A stretch of DNA of 64,000 bases, from positions 1-64,000 of the forward strand of contig JAJDSZ010000108.1 in the NCBI GenBank assembly GCA_022827425.1. Reading direction: 5' to 3'. A program made the position numbers and the translations under genes. Origin of the DNA: Pseudomonadales bacterium (GTDB taxonomy: Bacteria; Pseudomonadota; Gammaproteobacteria; Pseudomonadales; Pseudohongiellaceae). This document shows, piece by piece, positions 23,564 through 33,418 of the stretch (within the stretch, counting starts at the first letter, position 1; each line of letters starts with the position of its first letter). Below the pieces are notes generated by a model, which worked only from the letters and a program-made list of their open reading frames with translations, did no database searches and was not told where the DNA came from.

Positions 23564-24738
23564 TGGGCGCCTTTTTCCATGTCTTTCGCAAGGAAGTCGT
23601 CGACAACTTCCGGGACCGCCGTTCGCTGCTGACGGCGGTGGCCATGGTAGCCATGTTTCCCCTGCTGATGGCCTCGCTGATCGGCTTTCAGATTGACCGC
23701 TCCTTCGACACCGAAACCGATCTGGTCTCCCTGCCGGTAATCGGCGCCGGGCACGCGCCCAATCTGATGCGCTATCTGGAAAGCCGCCATATCGATATCG
23801 TGGCGGGACCGGGGGATACCGATGCTGCCATGGCGGCTGTGGAGGCGGGCGATCTCGATGTGGTGCTGCGGGTCCCCGAGAATTTCGGCGAACAACTCGC
23901 CGACATGATCCCCGCCAAGGTGGAGCTCTATCTGGACCAGGCGAACACCGCGGGGGACGCCGATGTGGGCCGGGTTCTCGATGCGCTGTATGCCTACAAC
24001 CAGACCTTGGCCAACATCAGGATATCGGCCCGGGGGGTCAATCCAAACCTGTTGCGACCGCTCAATATCGACACCATCGATGTTTCGACTCCCAGCGGTC
24101 GCGCCGCCATCCTGCTGGGCATGATGAGCTATTTCCTGCTCTTCTCTCTTTTGATGGGCGGCATGTATCTCGCGATTGACGCCACCGCCGGCGAGCGCGA
24201 GCGGGGCTCCCTCGAACCCCTGTTGTCGCTGCCGGTGACACGCAGCCATCTGATTCTCGGCAAGATCGCCGCCTGCGGCGTATTCATGGCGGTTTCCCTG
24301 TTGTTGAGCCTGTTGTCGTGGTTCGTGGCGCTGCGTTTCATACCACTGGCGCAAATCGGCATGACCCCGAATTTCAGTTTGCCGGTGGTTTTCGCCGCGT
24401 TCCTCCTGCTCTGCCCGATGCTCTTCATCGGCGCTTCATTGATGACGTTGGTCTCCTCCTTTACCAAGACCTACAAGGAAGCCCAGACCTGGCTGAGCTT
24501 TGTGATTCTGGCGCCCACGATGCCGATTCTGATCGTCAGCTTCCTGAATCTGCGGCCCAGGCTGGAGTTCATGTTCATCCCCTCCCTGAGCCAGCACCTG
24601 ATCCTGGTCGACATGATCAGCAACGAACCGGTAAATCTCCTCCACGCGGCCATATCGGCGGCGAGCACCCTGGCCCTGGGCGCCATCCTCGCCTGGGCCT
24701 GCGTCCGCATATACCGCCGCGAAGCCCTGCTCGGCTGA
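23563..24738 (+). CDS. ABC transporter permease (NatB/ABC-2 type)
   Basis: MGAFFHVFRKEVVDNFRDRRSLLTAVAMVAMFPLLM and multiple TM segments; overlaps ATPase stop. Confidence 0.9.
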   Translation: MGAFFHVFRKEVVDNFRDRRSLLTAVAMVAMFPLLMASLIGFQIDRSFDTETDLVSLPVIGAGHAPNLMRYLESRHIDIVAGPGDTDAAMAAVEAGDLDVVLRVPENFGEQLADMIPAKVELYLDQANTAGDADVGRVLDALYAYNQTLANIRISARGVNPNLLRPLNIDTIDVSTPSGRAAILLGMMSYFLLFSLLMGGMYLAIDATAGERERGSLEPLLSLPVTRSHLILGKIAACGVFMAVSLLLSLLSWFVALRFIPLAQIGMTPNFSLPVVFAAFLLLCPMLFIGASLMTLVSSFTKTYKEAQTWLSFVILAPTMPILIVSFLNLRPRLEFMFIPSLSQHLILVDMISNEPVNLLHAAISAASTLALGAILAWACVRIYRREALLG

Positions 24739-24744
24739 GTGGGG

Positions 24745-24764
24745 GCCAGGAGCCTGCGCCGCAG
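24745..24764. repeat. Interspersed palindromic repeat family A
   Basis: CCAGGAGCCTGCGCCGCAGG; core CCTGCG-C-CGCAGG. Confidence 0.7.
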
Positions 24765-24768
24765 GAGA

Positions 24769-27669
24769 CTATTCGTCCTCGGGCTTGAAGGGTGGGCAGG
24801 CGCAGAAGAGGTTGCGGTCGCCGTAGACGTTGTCGATGCGGTTGACGCAGGGCCAGAATTTGTCGATGGCTTCGGCGGCGCCCGGGAACGCGGCCTGGCG
24901 CTTGCCGTAGGGCCGCTGCCAGTTTTCGTCGAGCAGGTCTTCCTGGGTGTGGGGGGCGTTCTTGAGGGGATTGTTGTCGCGGTCCGCCTCGCCGGCTTCG
25001 ATGGCGGCGATTTCGCCGCGGATTTGGATCATGGCGTCGATGAAACGGTCGAGTTCGGCGCGGTTTTCGCTTTCGGTGGGTTCGATCATCAGGGTTCCCG
25101 GCACCGGGAAGGACATGGTGGGGGCGTGGTAGCCGAAATCCATCAGGCGCTTGGCGATGTCTTCATCGGTGATTCCGGTGCTCTGCTTCAGCGGGCGCAG
25201 GTCGATGATGCATTCGTGGGCCACCATGCCGTTCTGGCCGGTGTAGAGCACCGGGAAATGCCCGCCCAGGCGCCGGGCCACGTAGTTGGCGTTGAGAATC
25301 GCCACCCCGGTCGCCTTGCGCAGCCCCGCGGCGCCCATCATGGTGATGTACATCCAGGAAATCGGCAGAATGCCGGCGCTGCCCCAGGGCGCGGCGGACA
25401 CCGCGGTATTGCCGGGGTTTGGCCCGTTAAGGGCGACCTGGCTGTGATTCGCCACATGGGGCGCAAGATGCGACTTGACCCCGATGGGACCCATGCCCGG
25501 GCCGCCGCCGCCGTGCGGGATGCAGAATGTCTTGTGCAGATTGACGTGGGCGACATCGGCGCCAATCAGGCCGGGGCTGGTCAGGCCGATTTGGGCATTG
25601 AGATTGGCGCCGTCCATGTATACCTGGCCGCCGGCGTCATGGACGATTCCGCAAATCTCCCGCACCGCTTGCTCGAACACGCCGTGGGTGGAGGGATAGG
25701 TAATCATCAGCGCCGCCACCCGGCCGCTGTGCTTCTCGACTTTCGCCCGCAGGTCGGCCACGTCGATATTGCCCGAATCGTCGCAGCGCACCAGCGCCAC
25801 CTTCATGCCGATCATGATGGCGCTGGCGGGATTGGTGCCGTGGGCGGAAGCGGGAATCAGGCAGACATCGCGGTGGCCCTCGCCCCTGGCGGCAAGATAC
25901 TTGCGGATGGCGAGCAGGCCGGCGTATTCGCCCTGGGCGCCGGAATTGGGCTGCATGCTGACCGCGTCAAAACCGGTGATTTCCGCGAGCATGGCCTCAA
26001 GCTCGCCGATCATTCGCAGATAGCCCTTCATCTGCGCTTTCGGCGCGAAAGGATGGGGGGCGGAGAATTCGGGCCAGGAAACCGGCATCAACTCCGCGGC
26101 GGCATTGAGCTTCATGGTGCAGGAGCCCAGGGGAATCATGGCGTGGGTGAGGGAGACATCCCGATTCTCCAGGCGCTTGAGATAGCGCATCATCCCGGTT
26201 TCCGAGTGATAGCGGTTGAAGTTGGGATGCCTGAGAAATTTCGTCTTGCGCGCGAGTTGCGCCGGAATGCCCGGGGCGCCGGGAGCGAGCTGCGCGTCGA
26301 TGCCGGCAAGCGACAATACCGCCGCGCCATCGTCGCCGAGCAGGACCTGCCAAAGCGATTCCACATCGGCGGGCGTGGTGCATTCATCCAGGCTCAGGCC
26401 CACTTCGCCGGTGCTCCCATCGAGCCGCAGGTTGATGTTGCGCGCTGCCGAGCGCTCGGCGATGCCGGCGAAGCTGGCTGGGTCGACTTGCAGGCTCAAG
26501 GTATCGAAGAAGCCGCTTGCCGGCGCGTCGATGCCGCCCTGGCGCAGCCCGGCGGCAAGAATCCCGGTGAGCCGATTGACCCGGCCGGCAATGCGCGCGA
26601 GGCCTTCGGGGCCATGGTACATGGCGTACAGCGCGGCGATATTGGCGAGCAGCACCTGGGCGGTGCAGATATTGCTGTTGGCCTTCTCCCGGCGGATATG
26701 CTGCTCCCGGGTTTGCAGCGCCATGCGCAGGGCCGGGCGGCCCCGGACATCTTTGGATACGCCGATGATGCGCCCGGGCACGGCGCGGCGGAATTCTTCC
26801 CGGGTGGCGAAGTACGCCGCGTGTGGGCCGCCGTAGCCCATGGGCACGCCAAAGCGCTGGGAGGACCCGGTCACCACATCGGCGCCCATGGCACCGGGGG
26901 ATTCGAGCAGGCACAGGCTGAGCAAGTCCGCCGCCACCGCGGCGATGGCGCCCTGCCGATGAAGATGTTCGATGGCCGGGCGCAAGTCACGCACCGCGCC
27001 GGACAGACCCGGATACTGCAGCACCGCGCCGAACAGGCCTTCATCGGGCATCTGCGCCGGGTCGCCGATGACAAGTCCGAAGCCGAAGCACTCGGCCCGG
27101 GTGCGAAGCACGTCGATTGTCTGGGGAAAACAGTCCCGGTCGACGAAAAAATCGCCCGCGCCGCGCTGGCGGCAGACCCGTTTCGCCAGCGCCATGGCTT
27201 CGGCCACCGCGGTGGCCTCATCGAGCAGGGAGGCGTTCGCCAGGGGCATGCCGGTGAGGTCCATGCTCAGGTGCTGGAAAGCGAGCAGGCATTCGAGCCG
27301 GCCCTGGGATATCTCCGCCTGATACGGTGTGTACGCGGTGTACCAGCCGGGATTTTCCAGCACATTGCGCTGGATCACCGCGGGTAGGTGGGTGTCGTGG
27401 TAACCCATGCCGATAAAGGAGCGGGCGGGAAGGTTTTCCGCGGCGATGGCCTTCAGCCTGGCGAGCGCTTCAGGTTCTGGAACCGGGTCCCCAAGCGCGA
27501 GCGGCCTGCCGTCGAGGATGCTTGCGGGCAGCGTTCTCGCGGTGAGATCGTCAAGGGATCCGAGGCCAAGGGCCTCAAGCATGTTCCGGATTTCTTCGTC
27601 GTCCGGCCCGATATGCCGGTCGACGAATTCATTGCGGTACAGCAGGGATTCGAGGCGTGCGCTACTCAT
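24769..27669 (-). CDS. gcvP: Glycine dehydrogenase (aminomethyl-transferring), P protein
   Basis: 966 aa; [44 protein letters not shown]-lysine region. Confidence 0.97.
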   Translation of the reverse strand: MSSARLESLLYRNEFVDRHIGPDDEEIRNMLEALGLGSLDDLTARTLPASILDGRPLALGDPVPEPEALARLKAIAAENLPARSFIGMGYHDTHLPAVIQRNVLENPGWYTAYTPYQAEISQGRLECLLAFQHLSMDLTGMPLANASLLDEATAVAEAMALAKRVCRQRGAGDFFVDRDCFPQTIDVLRTRAECFGFGLVIGDPAQMPDEGLFGAVLQYPGLSGAVRDLRPAIEHLHRQGAIAAVAADLLSLCLLESPGAMGADVVTGSSQRFGVPMGYGGPHAAYFATREEFRRAVPGRIIGVSKDVRGRPALRMALQTREQHIRREKANSNICTAQVLLANIAALYAMYHGPEGLARIAGRVNRLTGILAAGLRQGGIDAPASGFFDTLSLQVDPASFAGIAERSAARNINLRLDGSTGEVGLSLDECTTPADVESLWQVLLGDDGAAVLSLAGIDAQLAPGAPGIPAQLARKTKFLRHPNFNRYHSETGMMRYLKRLENRDVSLTHAMIPLGSCTMKLNAAAELMPVSWPEFSAPHPFAPKAQMKGYLRMIGELEAMLAEITGFDAVSMQPNSGAQGEYAGLLAIRKYLAARGEGHRDVCLIPASAHGTNPASAIMIGMKVALVRCDDSGNIDVADLRAKVEKHSGRVAALMITYPSTHGVFEQAVREICGIVHDAGGQVYMDGANLNAQIGLTSPGLIGADVAHVNLHKTFCIPHGGGGPGMGPIGVKSHLAPHVANHSQVALNGPNPGNTAVSAAPWGSAGILPISWMYITMMGAAGLRKATGVAILNANYVARRLGGHFPVLYTGQNGMVAHECIIDLRPLKQSTGITDEDIAKRLMDFGYHAPTMSFPVPGTLMIEPTESENRAELDRFIDAMIQIRGEIAAIEAGEADRDNNPLKNAPHTQEDLLDENWQRPYGKRQAAFPGAAEAIDKFWPCVNRIDNVYGDRNLFCACPPFKPEDE

Positions 27670-28051
27670 CCGCGCAATGGTCCGCGTAGGCCCCCGCGCC
27701 GAGCAGTTCGTTGAGGTCCTTTTCGTCGGTGATGGTCATCCGGTAAATCCAGCCGCCGTCGTAAGGCGCCGAGTTCACGAGTTGCGGGTTTTCGATGAGC
27801 GCTTCATTGACTTCGGTGATTTCGCCGCTGGCGGGGCTGTACAGGTCGGAAGCCGCCTTGACCGACTCCACCACGGCCACTTCGGCCCGGGCCTCGATTT
27901 CCGCCCCCGGCTCTGGCAATTCAACAAATACGATATCGCCCAGCGCTTCCTGGGCGTGATCGCTGATGCCCACGGTGGCGATACCGTTCCCATCCACCTT
28001 GACCCACTCGTGGGTGGCGGCGTAATGCAAATCTTCTGGAATGTTTGACAC
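27662..28051 (-). CDS. gcvH: Glycine cleavage system H protein
   Basis: [38 protein letters not shown], lipoyl site [13 protein letters not shown]. Confidence 0.97.
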   Translation of the reverse strand: MSNIPEDLHYAATHEWVKVDGNGIATVGISDHAQEALGDIVFVELPEPGAEIEARAEVAVVESVKAASDLYSPASGEITEVNEALIENPQLVNSAPYDGGWIYRMTITDEKDLNELLGAGAYADHCADE

Positions 28052-28104
28052 CCGCGTCCCCTCGGTTCGTTCGTGTTGCCCTGCAGCCTGTTGTCGCGGT
28101 GGAA

Positions 28105-29193
28105 CTACTCGAAAACGCGCTTGCCGAAGCGGACGAATCCGGGTTTGACGATCTTCAGCGGAGTCATTGCGCCGCGCAGTTCCACCTGGCAGCTCTGGCT
28201 GCCCCCCGGGATTCTAGCCAATGCGATGGATTGCTTCAATGTGGGTGAAAAACTGCCGCTGGTGATGACTCCCGCACCCTTGTCGGTCCGCACCTGCTGG
28301 CCATTGCGGAGCACTCCCCGGGCTTCGAGCACAAGGCCCGCAAGCACTGGCCCCCCATCCTGTTCGCGGCTTTCCCGCTGGCGCCGCAAGGCTTCCCGAC
28401 CGATGAATTCCCTGCCTTCATCGCGCCAACTCACAGTCCAGCCGAGATTGGCGGCAAGCGGCGAGGTGTTTTCGTCCATGTCCTGGCCGTACAGGTTCAT
28501 GCCCGCTTCGAGACGAAGGGTGTCCCTGGCGCCGAGGCCGACGGGTTTGACTCCCGCGGCGAGCAGCTTGCCCCACAATTCGCCGGCGGACTCTCCCGGC
28601 AGCATGACTTCAATGCCGAGTTCGCCGGTGTAACCCGTCCGCGCCACCAGCCGGCCTTCGTGTTCCAGCGCGCCGAAGTTGCCCAGCCGCCGCACTTTCC
28701 CGGCGCAGTCCCCTGGCAGCGCGCCACAGGCGAGTTCAATCGAATTCGGTCCGTGGATGGCAAGCATCGCGACATGGGGCCGCTCTTCGACCTGGACGTT
28801 GTAGCCGGGGCTGTTCCGCGCCAGCCAGACCAGCGCCTTGCGGCGCGTGGCGCAGTTGGTCACCAGACGGTAGCCCGCCGCCAGGCGATAGACAATCAGG
28901 TCATCGACCACGCCGCCTTCGTGATTCAGCAGCAGGCTGTACTGCGCCCTGCCGGGCGCTTCCAGCCGCGCCACGTCGTTGGCCAGCAGATAACGCAGCC
29001 AGTTACCGGCGTCGCCGCCTCCCACATCGATCACCGTCATGTGGGAAACATCGAACACGCCGGCGTCCCGGCGAACCTGGTGATGCTCCCCGATCTGGGA
29101 GCCGTAATGCAGCGGCATGTCCCAGCCGGCGAAATCAACCATCTTCGCCCCCGCGGCCACATGCCGGTCATGTAAAGAGGTGCGTTGCCCCAT
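28105..29193 (-). CDS. gcvT: Aminomethyltransferase (T protein)
   Basis: MVDFAGWDMPLHYGSQIGEHHQVRRDAGVFDVSHM; YTGELGIEVMLP. Confidence 0.96.
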   Translation of the reverse strand: MGQRTSLHDRHVAAGAKMVDFAGWDMPLHYGSQIGEHHQVRRDAGVFDVSHMTVIDVGGGDAGNWLRYLLANDVARLEAPGRAQYSLLLNHEGGVVDDLIVYRLAAGYRLVTNCATRRKALVWLARNSPGYNVQVEERPHVAMLAIHGPNSIELACGALPGDCAGKVRRLGNFGALEHEGRLVARTGYTGELGIEVMLPGESAGELWGKLLAAGVKPVGLGARDTLRLEAGMNLYGQDMDENTSPLAANLGWTVSWRDEGREFIGREALRRQRESREQDGGPVLAGLVLEARGVLRNGQQVRTDKGAGVITSGSFSPTLKQSIALARIPGGSQSCQVELRGAMTPLKIVKPGFVRFGKRVFE

Positions 29194-29327
29194 GCTCCCG
29201 ACTCCCCCGGGTCAACCCCTTGCGCGCGGTATGCTAGCACAGGTCCTGATTCAGGACTTGGGGGCGATGGGTGTCCCCTCTCGGTTCCTTCAAGAGCCAT
29301 GAAGCGGCAATTAACTCTGCCCAAGGA

Positions 29328-29355
29328 TTGACGAAATACGGGAATTCAGTATAGT
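29328..29355 (+). promoter_or_regulatory. Sigma70-type promoter for the BrnT-HTH fusion gene
   Basis: TTGACG-N16-TATAGT; -10 ends 6 bp before the GTG start. Confidence 0.55.
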
Positions 29356-29361
29356 TGGCCG

Positions 29362-29880
29362 GTGGACAGCAGTTTCGACCCTCAGAAAGATTTGATCAAC
29401 CGCCGGAGGCACAAGTTGTCGCTGGCGTTTGGAGAGAGGGTCGTCAAAGACGATGACCATTTGATTGTTCCTTCAATTCGTCCTCAGGACGGCGAGGAGC
29501 GGTACAAGGTGATCGGTATAGTAGAGGGGAAACTGTATACCGGTGTGTATACGTGGCGGGATGGGCTGCGTCGATTCATTTGGTCAGACGGAGCAACACA
29601 GGTGAAGAAAGAGCATATCGTACTGCCGGCTGATCCTTCGGACCCGGAAGATTTTGATGTTACGCGGGAGGCGATGGAGCGAGGACAGCGAGCCCGGCTG
29701 ATCAGGCAAACGAGAACCGGACTTGGACTCTCGCAGCAGGAGTTCGCGAGCCGTTTTCATGTTCCCGTGGGAACGCTGCGCGATTGGGAGCAGGCGCGAG
29801 CGCGGGCGCCCGACTTCGCCATCGCTTACGTGCGCGTCATCGGCAGACATCCCGATATAGTTTTGCAAGCTGTCGGCTGA
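29362..29880 (+). CDS. BrnT-like toxin domain fused to XRE/HTH antitoxin-type domain
   Basis: N-term FDPQKDLINRRRHKLSLAFG…DGEERYKVIGIVEGKLYTGVYTWRDGLRRF resembles BrnT; C-term LGLSQQEFASRFHVPVGTLRDWEQARARAPDFAIAYVRVI resembles the HTH partner commonly next to BrnT. Confidence 0.75.
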   Translation: MDSSFDPQKDLINRRRHKLSLAFGERVVKDDDHLIVPSIRPQDGEERYKVIGIVEGKLYTGVYTWRDGLRRFIWSDGATQVKKEHIVLPADPSDPEDFDVTREAMERGQRARLIRQTRTGLGLSQQEFASRFHVPVGTLRDWEQARARAPDFAIAYVRVIGRHPDIVLQAVG

Positions 29881-29912
29881 TGCGGGTTTCTTGCATGTAT
29901 GAAGAAGGCGAG

Positions 29913-29940
29913 CCAGGAGCCTGCGCCACAGGAATTCGCG
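29913..29940. repeat. Interspersed palindromic repeat family A
   Basis: CCAGGAGCCTGCGCCACAGGAATTCGCG. Confidence 0.75.
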
Positions 29941-30109
29941 AAAGCGAAAATTCGCTATCGCCGCGCCCCCGGCCGGTCGATCGAGGCGAATATTGGTGGA
30001 TATGCAACGAAATCGAGCGGTCGGGGGCTATGTGCTGAACCCGCACAGCCCGGCGATAATCCGGGGGACCTGTGGTACACTGAACGGGTTTTCGAACGAT
30101 GGCCCCGAA

Positions 30110-31375
30110 GTGGACAAGCAATCGCTGCTCAATGAATTGAAGATCGACCGGGATGACTCGGCGGACGGGGGCTTCCGGCCCCTGCGCTGGTTCGTGCTGA
30201 TCGCCTTCATCGCCGGCGCGGGCTTCGTGTTCTGGAATTTCCGACCCGTGCAACAGGCCCGGGCGCTTGCGGTGGATACCAGCATCGCCGTGGCGCCGCG
30301 CCAGCGGCTTGCGGAGAATTCCGAAAGCGTGCTTGACGCCACCGGCTACGTCATCGCCCGGCGCATGGCCACGGTGAGTTCCAAGGTGACCGGCAAGGTC
30401 ATGGAAGTGCTGGTGGAAGAAGGCATGCGGGTCGAGGAAGGCCAGGTGCTTGCCCGGCTCGATGACAGCGTCAACCGCGCCCAGCTTGAAATGGAGGAAG
30501 CCCAGGTGGCTTCGGCCCGGGCTTCGCTGGAAGAGCTCGAGGTGCAGATTCGCCAGGCGGAACTGAATGTTGGCCGCACCCGGGACCTGGCCGCCAACCG
30601 GCTCGCCAGCCAGGCTGACCTCGACCGGGACGAACTGAGCCTTGCGGCCCTGCGGGCGCGGCTGGAAAAGACCGAACGCGATATCGAAGTCGCCGAGCGG
30701 GCGCTGCAGATCCAGCGGCAATTGCTAGCGGACATGCAAATCCGCGCGCCCTTTTCCGGCGTGGTCATCGCCAAGGCGGCGCAGCCCGGCGAGATGATCT
30801 CGCCCGTCGCCGCGGGCGGCGGCTTCACCGCCACCGGCATCTGCACCATCGTCGACATGGAATCCCTGGAAGTCGAAGTGGATGTCAACGAGGCCTATAT
30901 CAACCGCGTCCATGCCGGACAGGAAGCAAGCATCACCCTCAATGCCTGGCCCGATGATCCCTACCGGGCCGAGGTCATCGCGATCATTCCCGCCGCCAAC
31001 CGCAACCAGGCCACGGTGCGGGTGCGAATCGGCTTCAGCAACCGCGACGAGCGGGTCATGCCCGAAATGGGCGTGAAAGTCGCCTTCATGGAAGACTCCG
31101 GCGCCGCCGTCATCATGGCGCCCGCCAGCGAAGAACCCCTCGCCGGCGTCCTCGTTCCGGGCTCGGCCATCGTGCGCCAGGACGGTCGGGACCACGTCTG
31201 GGTCGTCGCCGATGGCCGCCTCAGCCGCCGAACCGTGGAGCGCGGCTCCGCGAATGGCGCCAGTACCCTGGTGCTGGCGGGCCTGGACGAAGGCGAACGG
31301 GTGGTGAGCGTGCTGGATTCGTCTCTGCGCGAGCAGTTGCGGGATGGGCTATCCGTGGAGCTTGCGGCGTATTGA
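30110..31375 (+). CDS. Efflux periplasmic adaptor subunit (HlyD/MacA family)
   Basis: GTG start VDKQSLLNELKIDRD; single N-terminal TM; GYVIARRMATVSSKVTGKVMEVLVEEGMRVEEGQVLARLDD; coiled coil. Confidence 0.9.
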   Translation: MDKQSLLNELKIDRDDSADGGFRPLRWFVLIAFIAGAGFVFWNFRPVQQARALAVDTSIAVAPRQRLAENSESVLDATGYVIARRMATVSSKVTGKVMEVLVEEGMRVEEGQVLARLDDSVNRAQLEMEEAQVASARASLEELEVQIRQAELNVGRTRDLAANRLASQADLDRDELSLAALRARLEKTERDIEVAERALQIQRQLLADMQIRAPFSGVVIAKAAQPGEMISPVAAGGGFTATGICTIVDMESLEVEVDVNEAYINRVHAGQEASITLNAWPDDPYRAEVIAIIPAANRNQATVRVRIGFSNRDERVMPEMGVKVAFMEDSGAAVIMAPASEEPLAGVLVPGSAIVRQDGRDHVWVVADGRLSRRTVERGSANGASTLVLAGLDEGERVVSVLDSSLREQLRDGLSVELAAY

Positions 31376-31434
31376 AAATCGAAAGGGGGCTGGCGGGGAT
31401 TCGGGGCGATACCTGGAAAATTGCGATGTTCGGG

Positions 31435-31505
31435 GGATTCTGCGACTGCGCTTCGCTCCGCGCGGAATGACGGGAAAGGGGAAATTCACTCCGCGCGGAA
31501 TGACG
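31435..31505. repeat. Interspersed repeat family B, one full and one partial copy
   Basis: GATTCTGCGACTGCGCTTCGCTCCGCGCGGAATGAC, then ACTCCGCGCGGAATGACGT. Confidence 0.65.
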
Positions 31506-31557
31506 TGAAAAGCGGCCCAACGGCGGCGGGTACAATCCAGACAGAGGCGAACACCAA

Positions 31558-32238
31558 GTGAGCATCATCCAACTGAATCAGGTTTCCCGGCATTTCACCA
31601 AGGGCCGGCAGAAGGTCGAGGTCCTCAGCGACCTTGATCTGGAAATCGAAGAAGGCGATTTTCTCGCCCTGATGGGGCCATCCGGCAGCGGCAAGACCAC
31701 TCTGCTCAATCTCATCGGCGGGCTCGACCAGCCCACCGCCGGCAGCGTCGAAGTGGCCGGGCGGCAACTCGTGGGATTGTCCAGCCGCAAGCTCGCCCAG
31801 TGGCGCTCGCGCAATATCGGCTTCATCTTCCAGTTCTACAACCTGCTGCCGATTCTCAGCGCCCGGCGCAACGTGGAACTGCCGCTGCTGCTCACCAGGC
31901 TAGGCGGGCGCCAGCGGCGGCGCAACGCCGATGTGGCGCTGGCCATTGTCGGCCTTGCGGACCGGGCCGGACACAAACCCGGCGAGTTGTCCGGCGGCCA
32001 GCAGCAGCGGGTCGCCATCGCCCGGGCCATCGTCGCCGACCCGCGCATTCTCGTCTGCGACGAACCCACCGGCGACCTCGACCGGGAAACCGCCGACGAA
32101 ATCCTCGACCTGCTCGAATTGCTCAACCGCGAGCACGGCAAGACCATCATCATGGTGACCCACGACCCCAAGGCGGCGACCCACGCCCGGCGCACGCTCC
32201 ATCTCGACAAGGGCAGCCTTGTGCGGGAGGCGGCATGA
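31558..32238 (+). CDS. ABC transporter ATP-binding protein (MacB/LolD type)
   Basis: GPSGSGKTTLLNLIGGLD; LSGGQQQRVAIARAIVADPRILVCDEPTGDLD; GTG start. Confidence 0.94.
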   Translation: MSIIQLNQVSRHFTKGRQKVEVLSDLDLEIEEGDFLALMGPSGSGKTTLLNLIGGLDQPTAGSVEVAGRQLVGLSSRKLAQWRSRNIGFIFQFYNLLPILSARRNVELPLLLTRLGGRQRRRNADVALAIVGLADRAGHKPGELSGGQQQRVAIARAIVADPRILVCDEPTGDLDRETADEILDLLELLNREHGKTIIMVTHDPKAATHARRTLHLDKGSLVREAA

Positions 32239-33392
32239 ACAGTTTTTCCCTGATCTGGAGCAATCTGTTCCGCCGCCGGGTGCGGACTTTCCTGACGTTG
32301 TTTTCCATTATCGCCGCCTTCCTGCTGTTCGGCCTGCTGCGTTCGGTGGCGGACGCCTTCGACAGCGGCGTGGAAGTCGCCGGCGTGGACCGGCTGACGG
32401 TGTCGCCAAAGTACTCCATCATCGACGGCCTGCCCGTGAGCCACATGTCGCAAATCCTGGCCACGCCGGGAGTGGCCGGCGTCACCCACAGCACCTGGTT
32501 CGGCGGCATCTACCAGAGCACGGCCAATTTCTTCCCCAAGTTTCCCGTGGAGCCCCGGGCGTACTTCGAGATGTTCGACGAATACATCATCGACCCGGCC
32601 CAGCTCGATGAATTCGAGCGCATCCGCACCGCCGCCGTGGCCCCGGCGGACCTCGCCGAAGAATACGGCTGGCAGGTCGGCGACCGGATTCCCATCGAGG
32701 GCGACATCTGGCTGCGCGAGGACGGCAGCCGCCGCTGGGAATTCGAACTCGTGGGCACCTACCGCATCCGCGACGACGAGAACATGTTCGCCGGCTTCCT
32801 GTTCAACTACGACTACTTCGACGAAGCGCGCATCCCGGAAACCGAGGGCATCATCAGCAACTTTTCGGTGCGGGTGGCCGACCCGGAAGAAGCCGCCGAA
32901 GTGTCGGCCCGGATCGACGCTCGGTTCGAGAATTCCATCAACCCCACCCGCACCGCCACCGAAGCCGAGGCCAACCGCCAGTTCGCCGCCCAGGTGGGCG
33001 ATATCGGCCTGATCATGAACAGCATCCTCAGCGCGGTGTTCTTCACGATTCTGCTGCTCACGGGCAACACCATGACCCAGGCTTTGCGGGAACGCGTTCC
33101 GGAGCTCGCGGTGCTGAAAACCCTGGGCTTTACCGATCGCCGCGTGGCCTTGCTCGTGCTGCTCGAATCGGTGCTGCTCTGCGGCATCGGCGGCGCCCTG
33201 GGCATCGCGCTTGCGACGCTGACCCTCGGCGCCATCGCGCCGGATCTGGCGGCTTTTCTCGGCCAGGTGGAAATGTCCGCAACGACCACTTTTGGCGGCC
33301 TTGGCATCGCGGTATTGCTCGGCATCGTGGTGGGGCTCAACCCGGCCCTGGGCGCGAGACGCCTGCAGGTGGTTGAGGCGCTGCGGCGCTAG
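32235..33392 (+). CDS. ABC transporter permease (FtsX/MacB_PCD)
   Basis: MNSFSLIWSNLFRRRVRTFLTLFSIIAAFLLFGLLR; ATGA overlap with ATPase. Confidence 0.9.
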   Translation: MNSFSLIWSNLFRRRVRTFLTLFSIIAAFLLFGLLRSVADAFDSGVEVAGVDRLTVSPKYSIIDGLPVSHMSQILATPGVAGVTHSTWFGGIYQSTANFFPKFPVEPRAYFEMFDEYIIDPAQLDEFERIRTAAVAPADLAEEYGWQVGDRIPIEGDIWLREDGSRRWEFELVGTYRIRDDENMFAGFLFNYDYFDEARIPETEGIISNFSVRVADPEEAAEVSARIDARFENSINPTRTATEAEANRQFAAQVGDIGLIMNSILSAVFFTILLLTGNTMTQALRERVPELAVLKTLGFTDRRVALLVLLESVLLCGIGGALGIALATLTLGAIAPDLAAFLGQVEMSATTTFGGLGIAVLLGIVVGLNPALGARRLQVVEALRR

Positions 33393-33415
33393 GAGCCTGC
33401 GCCACAGGAATTCGC
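33391..33415. repeat. Interspersed palindromic repeat family A
   Basis: AGGAGCCTGCGCCACAGGAATTCGC, identical over 25 bp to the copy at 29915. Confidence 0.75.
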
Positions 33416-33418
33416 ATC

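Noticed and set aside
24739-27387. 882-aa plus-strand ORF opposite gcvP
   Set aside because: Antisense shadow of a clearly conserved gene, a GC-rich codon-position artefact; no recognisable domains.
29193-29362. Glycine riboswitch upstream of gcvT
   Set aside because: No tandem aptamer-like conserved segments recognised; only a short palindrome seen.
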